Below are positions 1-9,503 of a stretch of 64,000 nucleotides of DNA, in pieces; positions within the stretch are counted from its first letter, which is position 1, and each line of letters begins with the position of its first letter. The stretch lies in contig NZ_JAFQSO010000012.1 in assembly GCF_017409525.1 (NCBI RefSeq), positions 186,001 through 250,000 of the forward strand, read 5' to 3'. The notes below the pieces were generated by a model. That model was given only the letters and a program-made list of their open reading frames with translations, had not been told where the DNA came from and made no database searches. Position numbers and translations under genes: made by a program. The stretch is from Methanobrevibacter sp. GTDB taxonomy: Archaea > Methanobacteriota > Methanobacteria > Methanobacteriales > Methanobacteriaceae.

Positions 1-119
1 ATAAAACAAACTGTAATAGATATATGGAAATAAAATATTTAACTATTCTTTTCAAAAATATCAACTATTAAATACGATTATAAACATAATTTTAATTAAT
101 TTAAAAAGGGATGTTTTTT

Positions 120-818
120 ATGTTAACTATCAATCAATGTTATATAGATTTTGTAGATAAAATCTTGAAGCAAGGAAAAGAAACTTATAAAGACTCAAAT
201 CATCATTTGGTTGAAAGTCTAGGTAATTTTTATATAATTGATGACCCATTCAACCTAAAATTCAGAGCCAAATATCAACACTATACACCTGAAATGTTGT
301 TGAATGACATCAAATCCGGAAAATTCGACATGGAAGCATGTCCCATTAAAAGTGATGCATTATACGAATATGTAAAATCAGCCGAAAATCCGGATGACCA
401 AGGTTTTGTATACACCTATCCAAATCGTATCTATGCACACTTCGATATTGATCAATTCAACACAATGAAAGAAAGAATTTTGACTGCAACCGGCTCAAAC
501 AGGGCAGTGGCAGTTACAATTGACCCTCAATTAGATTCTGACAGGGAAGACATACCTTGCCTTCAATTTCTGCAATGCCTCGTGCGTGAAAATGAACTGA
601 CAATACACTGCATATTCAGAAGCAATGATATTTTCGGTGCATTCTACTCAAACATGTTCTTCATCGCATACCTTGGCTTGAAAATGAAAGAAGAAGTTAA
701 CAAGGAGATTGTCGGTGAAAAATTAAACTTTGGTGGAGTCCACTACCACTCAACCTCAGGCCATATATATAACACTGATTTAAGAGCAGCCCGTAAATTA
801 ATTAAAGCAAACAAATAA
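120..818 (+). CDS. thyA: Thymidylate synthase, archaeal type
   Basis: Makes dTMP from dUMP by reductive methylation; cytosolic. The protein (232 residues) keeps the signature of the ThyA fold in its archaeal form: the catalytic Cys147 in an IPC-LQF context, an R167-S-x-D170 motif that binds the dUMP phosphate and positions the base, and an H215-x-Y217 near the C-terminus that contacts the sugar. The family in methanogens is about 220-235 residues, so it is full length. I chose the ATG at 120 rather than the in-frame ATG at 111 because an AAAGGG site ends at 110, too close for the first ATG but 9 nt from the second. The gene stands alone and converges with the adhesin gene after it. Family assignment is firm; the methyl donor in this lineage is not evident from sequence. 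Confidence 0.9.
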   Translation: MLTINQCYIDFVDKILKQGKETYKDSNHHLVESLGNFYIIDDPFNLKFRAKYQHYTPEMLLNDIKSGKFDMEACPIKSDALYEYVKSAENPDDQGFVYTYPNRIYAHFDIDQFNTMKERILTATGSNRAVAVTIDPQLDSDREDIPCLQFLQCLVRENELTIHCIFRSNDIFGAFYSNMFFIAYLGLKMKEEVNKEIVGEKLNFGGVHYHSTSGHIYNTDLRAARKLIKANK

Positions 819-830
819 GGTTTTATAACC

Positions 831-3800
831 TTATTTTTTTACTGTTATTGTTTTTGTGATTTTTGCATTTCCATAAGTTGCAGTTAATGCATATTTACCA
901 ATAGCAGAATTGACTTTTATCTTGTATGTAGCTATTCCCTTTGAATTTGTCTTTGCACTGTAGGTTTTTCCTTTGAATTTGACCTTAACTACTTTTGATT
1001 TTAAAATAGATCCTTTGGAATTTAGCAACTTTACAGTGTATGAAAATGTTTTAGACCTCTTAACAGTTTTATCTGACATGACCAAAGTAGGCTTAACGAC
1101 TACCTTATTTGAAACCTTGAATCCTTTGTATGTGGCCGTTATCGTATATGTATTTGGAGCTAGATTTATTGTCAGATAGACATAACCACTATCGTCCGTG
1201 TACTTGTAATAATTTTTGCCATTTAGGTTAATTACCACCTTAACACCTTTTGCAATGTTTCCATTATCGTCATATGCCCTGACCTTATAGGTGGTTCCGG
1301 CACCATAATACATTGTAATGTCTTTATTTGAATTTAACCTATCAACTACAGTGATATCCTGGCTTTTGACATCACCAGTGACATTATTCACAACATAAAT
1401 CGTATATAAACCTGATGCCAAATTGACATTGAAATTAATTCTGCCTTCCGAATCGGTGTTTAAATCATATGCTGTGGAATCAACAATGACGCTTGCGTCC
1501 TTATTTTTTAATGGAATTCCATTATGGTCATATAATGTAGCCTGATAATTGGAGTTTAAAGTGTATTTGGTAACTTCAGGCAGGCTTATGGTGGATTTGA
1601 CGGTTATTGTTCTAACCAAATCCAAATAATGGTTGGTATCATAATTTAATCCTACAGTAACATTATATATTCCAATATTCAAATTCAAATCAATGCTGGC
1701 TATTCCTTTAGAATCTGTTTTTTCAACATAATTTTTATTGTTGACATTGAATCTGATTTCCTTGCCGCCTACAGGATTTGAAGAACTGTCAATTAATGCT
1801 ACCCTATAGTTAATTGCATCCGTATAATATGAAACAAGATTTTCAGCATTTAAGTATACGCTTTTTACGGTTGCATTCAGTGATGATGAGCTTGAGACAT
1901 AACCGTTTGCATTGAATGTGGCTTTGACCACATTGCCTGTAGGGTTTTTAAAGAGGTAATTTATCTTGGCCACACCATTTTTAACATTGGATTTAACATT
2001 TTTTCCTTCCACATTAAATATAACTACACCACTCTCGACAAGATTTCCATAGCTATCCCTAACTGTTGCGGTTATTTCAGCAGGATTCACTGGATCTGAT
2101 ACATCTAAGCTTAAAGAGGTGTTGATTTTATCAAAGATTGTGAATGCCTTAATGCATGCAACTTGGGAATCATATGTATGATTCGGATATTCCCAAACCA
2201 GCTCATATAAATCCGCCCAATTCTTGCCGTCGTAACTAATAAATGAAATATCTTCCCTGTAGGTTTCCTCGTTAAGTGAAATTGATTCTGAAATAGGAAC
2301 CCCTGCATCCCCATCGACAGTTATCTTGAATACTACTTCAAATACATCCCCTTCTTTAAGGGTGATGAGTTCGCCTAAACCAATTGTTGAATAGCTGCCT
2401 GGTGATTTTCCGGATTTTGTAAGCTTTAATGCATTATTAACATAAACTGATAAGACCCATGATGTGTCTTTTGCGAAATATGTTGATACTGCCGCCAGAT
2501 ATTCGTCAGAAGTTGCAGTAAATTTATTCTTATACCAAACAGTGCTGGTGGTATTGTAGAAGAAATCTGTCCTTCCCTGAACATCATACTGGTAATTCTT
2601 ATCATATTTAATTGAATCATTTAAAATAAATGCATATGAACAGTATTTTCCAGGTTCTGCAAATCCAGTATCATAATAAGATATATACCAATATCCTCCG
2701 TCACCGGAACCTACCCCATGACTATTCTTGATAATCCATGCCCCATCACCATCAGGCATTACTGTAGAATTGCCTTTAGTGTAAGCGAAATTGCTTCTTG
2801 AGTAATTGTCATCCCAACCAACTATGGCTACAGAGTGATCAGCATCGGGAGTGCCATCATAATATCTATTATTGCCTTTTACATGAACTCCAGTCCACTT
2901 AATGCTTGCTGATACAGCACCATAATCCATTATTGCTTTTTTAATTGCATTATTGTCTGTTAAATTGTCCCTTTTGAAAAATACAATATTTTGAACATGA
3001 ATAAAACTGGTTAACAGAGGAGACAACCTGGATTTAGGATTATACGGGTTATCAGTTTCGTTTACAGGACCTAACCAACCGGTCAAATATCCTATAGCCA
3101 TCCTGTCATATCCTCCAGTATTGGTTTCCATTGCCCATCCGTAAGAGGAATACATGGATATCAAATTTTTCATATTCTCTTCAGATAAATCGTAAGTTGT
3201 ATTCATAGCTTTTAAAATAGCTGATTCGAGTGCTGCAATAGAAGAAAATGCCCAGCAGTTTCCTCCACTGCCCTGATCTTTAACAGGAGACACCTGACCA
3301 AGATCCCTTAAATCATACTTATCAGGAAGGGTTCCGTTAAAAGAAGGATTGTATTTAATGAGGATGTATTGGTCATTTTCAAAGGTAATGTTCAATTCAT
3401 CAGATGAATATGCATCATTGTTTACAAATGAATTGTTCAGTGCACTGTCATAAAGGGAGTCATAAAAGAAATCGCTGATAACAGAATAGACTGCGCCTCC
3501 AACAGTTGCGGTATTGTTGATGAACCTGTTGTCGCATATTCTAAATATCTCGACACCTTCCGCATATAATGCTCCTCCATTTTCTGCAGAATTATTCACC
3601 AATGTTGAGTTGAATATGTAAAATGTGTCATATAGGCTGTATACTGAACCGCCGTAGTATTTTGCCTTATTGTTTCTAGATATGAAATTAGTTAAATTAA
3701 GTTGTGAACTAAGTGAAGTTATTGCTCCTCCGAATGATGCTGAACAATTGCTTATCTCTACGCCATTTGTCTTCAAGACTGAATTTAGCAGGAAAATTGC

Positions 3801-4505
3801 GCCTCCGCCATCAAACCCTTTAGAGTTATCATTTATAAATTTAGAGTCATAAATTTCCATATGAGCATTATCTTCACAGCTAATGGCTCCTCCGTAATTA
3901 TTTGCATTACAATTGATGAATTGTGAATCTTTAATGTATAAATAACACTCATTTATATTAATGGCACCGCCGCTATTTCCCGAATTGTCTGTGAAAGTGC
4001 AGTTATTGAAATTGTTTATGGACTTCTTAATAGCAGTAATCATGCTTAATGATGAAGATGAAAAACCTTTAAATATCGCATTGTTTGCCGTCAGATTATA
4101 TCCGTTGTTTTTGATTCCAGTGTAAAGTAGAGTGACATTATTTAATGTAAATGTCCCTTTTAATTGGAATCCTACTGTAGGATATGTAATGATTGTATTT
4201 TCAGGATCACTCCCTATGATAGTCACGTTATTAACATAACTGACCCTATCCAATACATACCTTCCGTTGGCTAGGTGAATAATAGAGTCACCCTTAATTC
4301 TCCCGGACGTTAATGTCTTGTAAGGATTTTCCTGAGAGCCGTCTCCTGAATCATTTTCAACACTTGCATCAAAGTAGTAATCATGAGAGGTGGTATCCCC
4401 TCCCACAATAACCGTATCATTATCCATTGCAAAGCTTGTCGGGATTACAATAAACAAGCATAATATTGAAAACAATGCGAATATCTTAATTTTATTCAAC
4501 AACAT
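831..4505 (-). CDS. Adhesin-like surface protein with C1 papain-like peptidase domain
   Basis: A secreted protein of 1224 residues. It has an N-terminal signal peptide (NKIK then a hydrophobic stretch ending TSFA), then a parallel beta-helix region (about 90-370) with recurring GGAI/GGAL and NNxT motifs of the polymorphic outer-membrane/adhesin type. A papain-like peptidase domain follows (about 395-640) with Cys417 in GNCWAFSS, His557 in DHSVAIVGWDD and Asn594 in IIKNSHG. About five Ig-like repeats close the protein; each ends in a segment like NSKGIATYKIKV, and the last ends KTITVKK. There is no C-terminal membrane helix. The ATG at 4505 follows GTGGAGGA; an in-frame GTG at 4529 has no ribosome site and would put eight residues before the signal peptide. 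Likely a cell-wall-associated adhesin with a proteolytic or cross-linking role; the substrate is unknown. It shares its architecture with the gene at 29453. Confidence 0.82.
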   Translation of the reverse strand: MLLNKIKIFALFSILCLFIVIPTSFAMDNDTVIVGGDTTSHDYYFDASVENDSGDGSQENPYKTLTSGRIKGDSIIHLANGRYVLDRVSYVNNVTIIGSDPENTIITYPTVGFQLKGTFTLNNVTLLYTGIKNNGYNLTANNAIFKGFSSSSLSMITAIKKSINNFNNCTFTDNSGNSGGAININECYLYIKDSQFINCNANNYGGAISCEDNAHMEIYDSKFINDNSKGFDGGGAIFLLNSVLKTNGVEISNCSASFGGAITSLSSQLNLTNFISRNNKAKYYGGSVYSLYDTFYIFNSTLVNNSAENGGALYAEGVEIFRICDNRFINNTATVGGAVYSVISDFFYDSLYDSALNNSFVNNDAYSSDELNITFENDQYILIKYNPSFNGTLPDKYDLRDLGQVSPVKDQGSGGNCWAFSSIAALESAILKAMNTTYDLSEENMKNLISMYSSYGWAMETNTGGYDRMAIGYLTGWLGPVNETDNPYNPKSRLSPLLTSFIHVQNIVFFKRDNLTDNNAIKKAIMDYGAVSASIKWTGVHVKGNNRYYDGTPDADHSVAIVGWDDNYSRSNFAYTKGNSTVMPDGDGAWIIKNSHGVGSGDGGYWYISYYDTGFAEPGKYCSYAFILNDSIKYDKNYQYDVQGRTDFFYNTTSTVWYKNKFTATSDEYLAAVSTYFAKDTSWVLSVYVNNALKLTKSGKSPGSYSTIGLGELITLKEGDVFEVVFKITVDGDAGVPISESISLNEETYREDISFISYDGKNWADLYELVWEYPNHTYDSQVACIKAFTIFDKINTSLSLDVSDPVNPAEITATVRDSYGNLVESGVVIFNVEGKNVKSNVKNGVAKINYLFKNPTGNVVKATFNANGYVSSSSSLNATVKSVYLNAENLVSYYTDAINYRVALIDSSSNPVGGKEIRFNVNNKNYVEKTDSKGIASIDLNLNIGIYNVTVGLNYDTNHYLDLVRTITVKSTISLPEVTKYTLNSNYQATLYDHNGIPLKNKDASVIVDSTAYDLNTDSEGRINFNVNLASGLYTIYVVNNVTGDVKSQDITVVDRLNSNKDITMYYGAGTTYKVRAYDDNGNIAKGVKVVINLNGKNYYKYTDDSGYVYLTINLAPNTYTITATYKGFKVSNKVVVKPTLVMSDKTVKRSKTFSYTVKLLNSKGSILKSKVVKVKFKGKTYSAKTNSKGIATYKIKVNSAIGKYALTATYGNAKITKTITVKK

Positions 4506-4615
4506 TCCTCCACTTAACAATTTAAACACATGTTTTTGGTTAAATTGTATAGAATATTGTTATTTCTAATTTTTATAATATAAATAATGTTTGAAAAAAT
4601 ACAAAAAAAGATAAG

Positions 4616-5593
4616 TTAATTAATGAAGTTAACCTGTTCTTCATTAATTAATAAATAGTTAATCAAGTCAGCAGAATCCAAATTCTCATTATTTAAGCTA
4701 ACTGCAGTAATCTGAGAGTTATTATAAGTCCTGTAATATAACACTGCCTTATTGGTGTTGTAACAGGAAGTGTAGATTGTATATTCATATAAGTTAGGAT
4801 CTGAAATGAATGTGCATCCGTTTTGCTGTTCAACAGAGCCTAGAATATGGAAAAATTGGCTGACACTGCTTGCCTCATCATCTCCGGAATATGAATTTGC
4901 ACGGGTAAAGGCGACCTTTGCAAATCTTGAAGCAGAAGACAAATCACCAGGAAGGCCTATACCTCCCATTCCCCTTGAATACTCATCCAAATCTATATCT
5001 CCTCCAAATGTATTTTCAGGGTTCTTATTTGATAGATTTCTATAGTTGTTTAAATAAAATAGCTGCTTATCGAATGGAGGGTTGTTTGTTAAAACGCCGA
5101 CAGGATTATCATAGACTTTCAAACCATCTTCAAGAGGTTCAACCACAATCGATTCATTCTCATCAGATATCATCCAATGAAGAGGAGATAACGGAAGCTC
5201 ATCAGCGAAGTTGATGTCCACAAGATTAATCTCTGAGATAAGTTCGCGTGCCTCAGCCACATTTGCTGCCTTTCCAAGCAAATACGGTATGAACTCAAAG
5301 GGAGTCACATTGACCATTCCTTCCTCAAATTCCTTGTAAACAGCATTTCCTGCAAAATTTAACCCTGCAATAGCCAATCCCTTTTCATTGCATGCGTCAT
5401 AGTATAAAGGATATGAATCAATGCCTGCCGCTATTCCGATTATGGCATAGTGGGATTCGATGGAATCTATTTTTCTAAAGTCAAACTTATAATTTCTTGG
5501 AGTAATTGTTACCCTTTCGTTGTATGAAATCTCATAGTCAAAATTACGGCCAAAATAATGGCCATCTGTTATATAATTGCTTGCAGTGCACAT
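4616..5593 (-). CDS. cbh: Bile salt hydrolase / choloylglycine hydrolase
   Basis: An N-terminal nucleophile amidase that deconjugates glycine- or taurine-linked bile acids. The protein starts Met-Cys, so removal of Met1 exposes the catalytic Cys2. Other residues known for the family are in place: Arg16, Asp19, Asn170 in VGVLTNNP, and Arg223 in SASRFAKVAF. The 325-residue length matches bile salt hydrolases (about 315-330) rather than penicillin V acylases of longer form. It has no signal peptide, so it acts in the cytoplasm. It sits just after the NAMPT-like gene on the same strand (9 bp gap), probably as one unit. In gut methanogens this enzyme is known and probably came from gut bacteria; that origin is inference here. 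Penicillin V acylase activity cannot be excluded by sequence alone. Confidence 0.88.
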   Translation of the reverse strand: MCTASNYITDGHYFGRNFDYEISYNERVTITPRNYKFDFRKIDSIESHYAIIGIAAGIDSYPLYYDACNEKGLAIAGLNFAGNAVYKEFEEGMVNVTPFEFIPYLLGKAANVAEARELISEINLVDINFADELPLSPLHWMISDENESIVVEPLEDGLKVYDNPVGVLTNNPPFDKQLFYLNNYRNLSNKNPENTFGGDIDLDEYSRGMGGIGLPGDLSSASRFAKVAFTRANSYSGDDEASSVSQFFHILGSVEQQNGCTFISDPNLYEYTIYTSCYNTNKAVLYYRTYNNSQITAVSLNNENLDSADLINYLLINEEQVNFIN

Positions 5594-5602
5594 TTTATCA
5601 CA

Positions 5603-7012
5603 TCATAAATAATTTGAATAAACTAAAGCCCTTCTTTTAATATTTGCAAAATCATCATCAATTAACAATTCACCATCCCTAAATACAGTTTGTAGACAAT
5701 CTTCACCTTCATCATCAATCGAAACTGTTTTAAATGAATTATTTTGATTAATTAATTTAAATCTGCCAGTTTTTGATTTTTTGCTTGAATCAAGAGGGTT
5801 TTTAAATATATCATGCCATTTTCCATCCCTCAGTTGGGCGGAACATTTAAATGCATTTCTTTGAGTATCACGATTTACTGCGGTGTGGAGGCCTCCACCC
5901 ATACCGAATATAATATTTTCAGCGGCCCAGCCATTTGATTTCATCGCAAATAGGATATCCCTTATCTTTTGATAATTAAGACCGTCACCCCATAAAAGAC
6001 CAATATTCAAGTCAAATACATTATATCCTTTTGAAGTTAAATGGGATCCAAAACCATCAGATAGTAAATTCAGACAATCAATTGTTGTTGATACCGGATC
6101 TCCACTATCTGGCCTGAATACAACCTTATTTGTCTCTCCATCCAAGAAATTCAAAATAGCTTCATTCAACTCGCTTCCTGATTTTCCAGCCTCTTGCAAG
6201 AAATTCCTGTAGTTGTATGAATCAATAACCAAAGACAGCACTCCATCTTTGGCCTTTTCGATGACATTTAGAATTTGGGATAGTTCCCCGTCAGGACCCA
6301 ATGAAGTCATTACGCTATGTTCTGTAGCCTGGACAGAAAAACCATATAATTGAGAGTCATTATAGTAGTTTTCAGGTATTGAAAGGGAAGGAATTGTGTC
6401 AGTTCCTGAAAAACTAAGCAAATGCGCCGAACCGGACAGCATTGCGGATTCTGTTGAAGATGCTCCCCTATATCCAAAATCATGCAACATGAAATCCAGG
6501 TTATCCTTGCTGGAGCCTGTCACCTCCAGATAGAAATTTGCGAGTTTTCTAACTTCAGCGGAAAGAGTTGCAACAGTTGACGGATACCAGACCTGCAAAA
6601 GCAATGGTTCAAGGTAATTTGGAAGCCAATATGATTTCTTGTCAGTATTTTCAACAGTCATCAACGCATTGCTTACATCAACAGGAGTCCCTTCAGCCAC
6701 TGCCTTAATTTCGATTGGAAGCTTACCACAGTGTTTGTCTAAAATATACTCCCATCCTTCCTTGTTGAATATGCCTTCGCCAATGTGAGATGAGATTATC
6801 TTATCTGCCTCATCAATTTTCTCCTGACTGACGACTTGGCCTTCCAGGTACTTTTTGATAATATATTGAAGTCCATAAAAAATAGTTTTATTAAATTCGG
6901 CACCCACTCTGCTTTCAAGATACGAATAGATTTTTTCTGTGCCCTTTGGATAGAAATAGTGATGAGTTACCTTGTAACTATCGGTTAATAAACAAATATT
7001 ATTTTCAATCAT
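5603..7012 (-). CDS. nadV: Nicotinamide phosphoribosyltransferase family protein
   Basis: Transfers phosphoribose from PRPP to nicotinamide to give NMN, a salvage route to NAD. It belongs to the NAMPT/NadV family: DSYKVTH at 11-17, LHDFGYRGASS around 176-186, Asp205 in SGTDT, His232 in TEHSV (equivalent to the phosphorylated His247 of the human enzyme), and VFRPDSGDP with Arg300 and Asp302 in the nucleotide site. GDGLNY and FGMGGGLH motifs follow. The 469-residue length is normal for the family. The upstream space has no strong ribosome site. Co-directional with the bile salt hydrolase downstream. This enzyme is uncommon among methanogens, which mostly make NAD de novo, so acquisition from bacteria or viruses is plausible but not shown. 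Confidence 0.88.
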   Translation of the reverse strand: MIENNICLLTDSYKVTHHYFYPKGTEKIYSYLESRVGAEFNKTIFYGLQYIIKKYLEGQVVSQEKIDEADKIISSHIGEGIFNKEGWEYILDKHCGKLPIEIKAVAEGTPVDVSNALMTVENTDKKSYWLPNYLEPLLLQVWYPSTVATLSAEVRKLANFYLEVTGSSKDNLDFMLHDFGYRGASSTESAMLSGSAHLLSFSGTDTIPSLSIPENYYNDSQLYGFSVQATEHSVMTSLGPDGELSQILNVIEKAKDGVLSLVIDSYNYRNFLQEAGKSGSELNEAILNFLDGETNKVVFRPDSGDPVSTTIDCLNLLSDGFGSHLTSKGYNVFDLNIGLLWGDGLNYQKIRDILFAMKSNGWAAENIIFGMGGGLHTAVNRDTQRNAFKCSAQLRDGKWHDIFKNPLDSSKKSKTGRFKLINQNNSFKTVSIDDEGEDCLQTVFRDGELLIDDDFANIKRRALVYSNYL

Positions 7013-7088
7013 AATATCCCTTACTGATATGTTAGTAAGATGATATTAATATAAATTATCAAAAAAAGAAAAGAAAATGAAAAAAAAA

Positions 7089-7634
7089 TTAGATATAACT
7101 TTCATCCTTTTTTCTAAAGTGGGCTTGTGGGTGATCGCATAACGGACATACTTCAGGAGCATCGGTTCCATAATGGATGTATCCACAGTTATTGCATTTC
7201 CATGCAATTTCCTCATCTTTCTTAAATACTTTACCTGCTTTAATTTTAGCGGATAATGCATTGTATCTGTCTTCGTGTGCTTTTTCAGTAGCGCCGGCTG
7301 CATCGAATAGTTCTGCTATGTCATCGAATCCTTCTTCACGTGCAACTTCAGCAAATTCTTTGTACATGGAAGTCCATTCTTCATGTTCGCCTGCAGCAGC
7401 ATCTGCAAGATTGGTTTCAGTGTCAGGTACTTTCCCATCGTGCAATAATTTAAACCAAATTTTAGCATGCTCCTTTTCATTGTCAGATGATTCCTGGAAA
7501 ATGTCTTTTATTTCCACATAACCATCTTTTTTAGCTTGAGATGCATAAAATTCATATTTTACACGTGCTTGAGATTCGCCTGCAAGTGCAGCCATCAAGT
7601 TTTGTTCAGTTTTTGAGCCTTTTAAATCTGTCAT
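7089..7634 (-). CDS. rbr: Rubrerythrin (copy 1)
   Basis: A non-haem di-iron peroxidase that reduces hydrogen peroxide, protecting the strict anaerobe against oxygen exposure. The N-terminal ferritin-like four-helix domain (about 1-140) carries the E-x6-Y and E-x2-H type ligands (for example ESQARVKYEF and DNEKEHAKIW), and a C-terminal rubredoxin-like domain holds two CxxC knuckles, WKCNNCGY and CPLCDHP. The 181-residue length is normal. AGAGGTTGAT precedes the ATG. It follows a second rubrerythrin on the same strand with a separate AT-rich upstream region of about 100 bp, so each copy may have its own promoter. Confidence 0.92.
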   Translation of the reverse strand: MTDLKGSKTEQNLMAALAGESQARVKYEFYASQAKKDGYVEIKDIFQESSDNEKEHAKIWFKLLHDGKVPDTETNLADAAAGEHEEWTSMYKEFAEVAREEGFDDIAELFDAAGATEKAHEDRYNALSAKIKAGKVFKKDEEIAWKCNNCGYIHYGTDAPEVCPLCDHPQAHFRKKDESYI

Positions 7635-7738
7635 TTAAATCAACCTCTAAATTATGATTTAAATTAATTGAGTATATAAACATTTGGTGAAAGTTTGGTA
7701 ACTAGGAATTAAAAAAAAAGGAATGAAAAAGAGTAAAA

Positions 7739-8284
7739 TTATTTATAATTTTGTGCTCTTTCTTCAAAGTGTGCTTTTGGAAGTCCGCATACAGGACATT
7801 TTTCAGGTGCGTTAGGTCCTGAGAAAACAAATCCGCAGTTTTCACATTTCCATTCAATGTCTGCTTCTTTGTTAAATACCTTGTCAGCTTCGACATTAGC
7901 TAGTAAGGTTCTGTATCTTTCTTCGTGTTCTTTTTCTATTGCACCTACTTTTTCAAATAAGAAAGCAATCATTGGGAAACCTTCTTCTTTAGCAGTTTCA
8001 GCGAATTCTTTGTACATTGAAGTCCATTCTTCATTTTCGCCGTCAGCTGCAGCATTAAGGTTAGCTATTGTATCTGGAATTTCTTCATCATGCAACAATT
8101 TAAACCAGATTTTAGCATGTTCCCTTTCGTTTTTAGAAGTTTCCATGAATATGTCATGGATTTGAACATATCCTTCTTCTTTTGCTTTAGCAGCAAAATA
8201 TTGGTATTTTGTATGTGCTTGAGACTCACCAGCAAAAGCTGCTTGTAAGTTTGCTTCAGTTTTTGTACCTTTTAAATCAGTCAT
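7739..8284 (-). CDS. rbr: Rubrerythrin (copy 2)
   Basis: Same domain plan as its neighbour: ferritin-like di-iron domain followed by a rubredoxin-like domain with WKCENCGF and CPVCGLP knuckles. The start at 8284 (MTDLKG, matching the paralogue) has GGAG 9 nt upstream; an in-frame ATG at 8299 would add five residues and lacks a site. The two copies align along their whole length, so this is a tandem duplication, though they have diverged at many positions and are not a recent copy. Peroxide detoxification using reduced rubredoxin or a flavoprotein is the expected role. Confidence 0.92.
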   Translation of the reverse strand: MTDLKGTKTEANLQAAFAGESQAHTKYQYFAAKAKEEGYVQIHDIFMETSKNEREHAKIWFKLLHDEEIPDTIANLNAAADGENEEWTSMYKEFAETAKEEGFPMIAFLFEKVGAIEKEHEERYRTLLANVEADKVFNKEADIEWKCENCGFVFSGPNAPEKCPVCGLPKAHFEERAQNYK

Positions 8285-8395
8285 AATATACATCTCCAAT
8301 AATATTAGATATGGTTGTTATTATTTAAAAGGTTTGTTAAAAAAAATTGAATGAAATTTAATTTTAAAAAAAAAGAAGAAATGATAGATGAAAAT

Positions 8396-9367
8396 CTATT
8401 CATCTACGCCAAAGGATTTTTTAAGTAAATCTGCGTTTACGAATCCTTCCTTATAAATTTTACCAGTGGTTAAATCGTTGATTACTACTTCTGCAGGAGC
8501 AAACATTCCTTTATCGATTTTATAGAAGTCAAATTCGGCTTCTTTAAATACATCAAAGAATGGTTTACCATATCCGTCAGCAGCGGAAGATGGTAATTTG
8601 GCTGCTACATCAGCAACATCATCGTTTTCATCAGATTCAACATAGTAATAAGTTCTTCCACCGAATAAAACAGCATCATTGGTTTTACCCATAGCTTTAA
8701 GTCCATCTGGGTCAACCGGTGCAATTGGAGCGATTCCGGCAGCATGTTTTACTTTGGTTACGTCGAATTTAATAGCTTCCAACATTTTGTAGGTTCCGTT
8801 TTCAACAACTCTTCCGGAAATTTGGATGGATCCGACAAGGGAAGAAGTAGGAGCTACAAGCAAGTATACATTTTTAACGTCAACTTTACATTCATCAGCA
8901 ATATATTGAGCGACATCTTCACCAGGCAATACATCAGCTTCCAAAGTTAAGATTGCCAAATCAGCTTCACTATCTTCATAACCGATTTCTTCATAGGTTT
9001 CTGCTGGCTTTAAAGCAATTGCTCTAGCAGGTCCTGAACCTAATGCAAAGAAATCTCCTACAGATACAGACCAGCCTGCTTTTTGAGAACCTAATGTTGA
9101 AATGGAAGGTGAGTCAGTTTTAATTTTTACTGAAGGAAGTGCGAATTTTTCAGATAAGTCTCCAGGAATTGAAATTCCTACATCAGCAAGTCCACCAAGA
9201 CAAACTTTAGTATAAAGTTCTCCTGCTTTAAAGCTTCCATCTACATTTACACCACAATCTAAAACAGTAGCACCATTTCCTAAAGTTTCTACAGCGATGT
9301 TCAATTCATCTGCTTTTTCAATCATTACATCTACGGTTTTTTTAGCTTCTATGTTTACACTTACCAT
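8396..9367 (-). CDS. mch: Methenyltetrahydromethanopterin cyclohydrolase
   Basis: Catalyses the reversible conversion of N5-formyl-H4MPT to N5,N10-methenyl-H4MPT plus water, the third step of CO2 reduction to methane; cytosolic. The 323-residue protein matches Mch over its length (MVSVNIEAKKTVDVM start, glycine-rich VCLGGLADVG and LGSGPARAI segments). GAGGTTAAACT precedes the ATG. It is monocistronic, with an AT-rich upstream region rich in TATA-like sequence, as expected for a highly expressed catabolic gene. It is one of the strongest markers that the organism is a methanogen. Confidence 0.95.
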   Translation of the reverse strand: MVSVNIEAKKTVDVMIEKADELNIAVETLGNGATVLDCGVNVDGSFKAGELYTKVCLGGLADVGISIPGDLSEKFALPSVKIKTDSPSISTLGSQKAGWSVSVGDFFALGSGPARAIALKPAETYEEIGYEDSEADLAILTLEADVLPGEDVAQYIADECKVDVKNVYLLVAPTSSLVGSIQISGRVVENGTYKMLEAIKFDVTKVKHAAGIAPIAPVDPDGLKAMGKTNDAVLFGGRTYYYVESDENDDVADVAAKLPSSAADGYGKPFFDVFKEAEFDFYKIDKGMFAPAEVVINDLTTGKIYKEGFVNADLLKKSFGVDE

Positions 9368-9503
9368 AGTTTAACCTCATATTAAATTCTAACTTATAAC
9401 TTTTAAGTTAATGATTTAAAGTTTATATTTATTATTATATAAAACTGTCTAAATGAATTTAAAAAAAAGATGAGTAACTCAAAGCATGAAAAAATGCTAA
9501 TCA

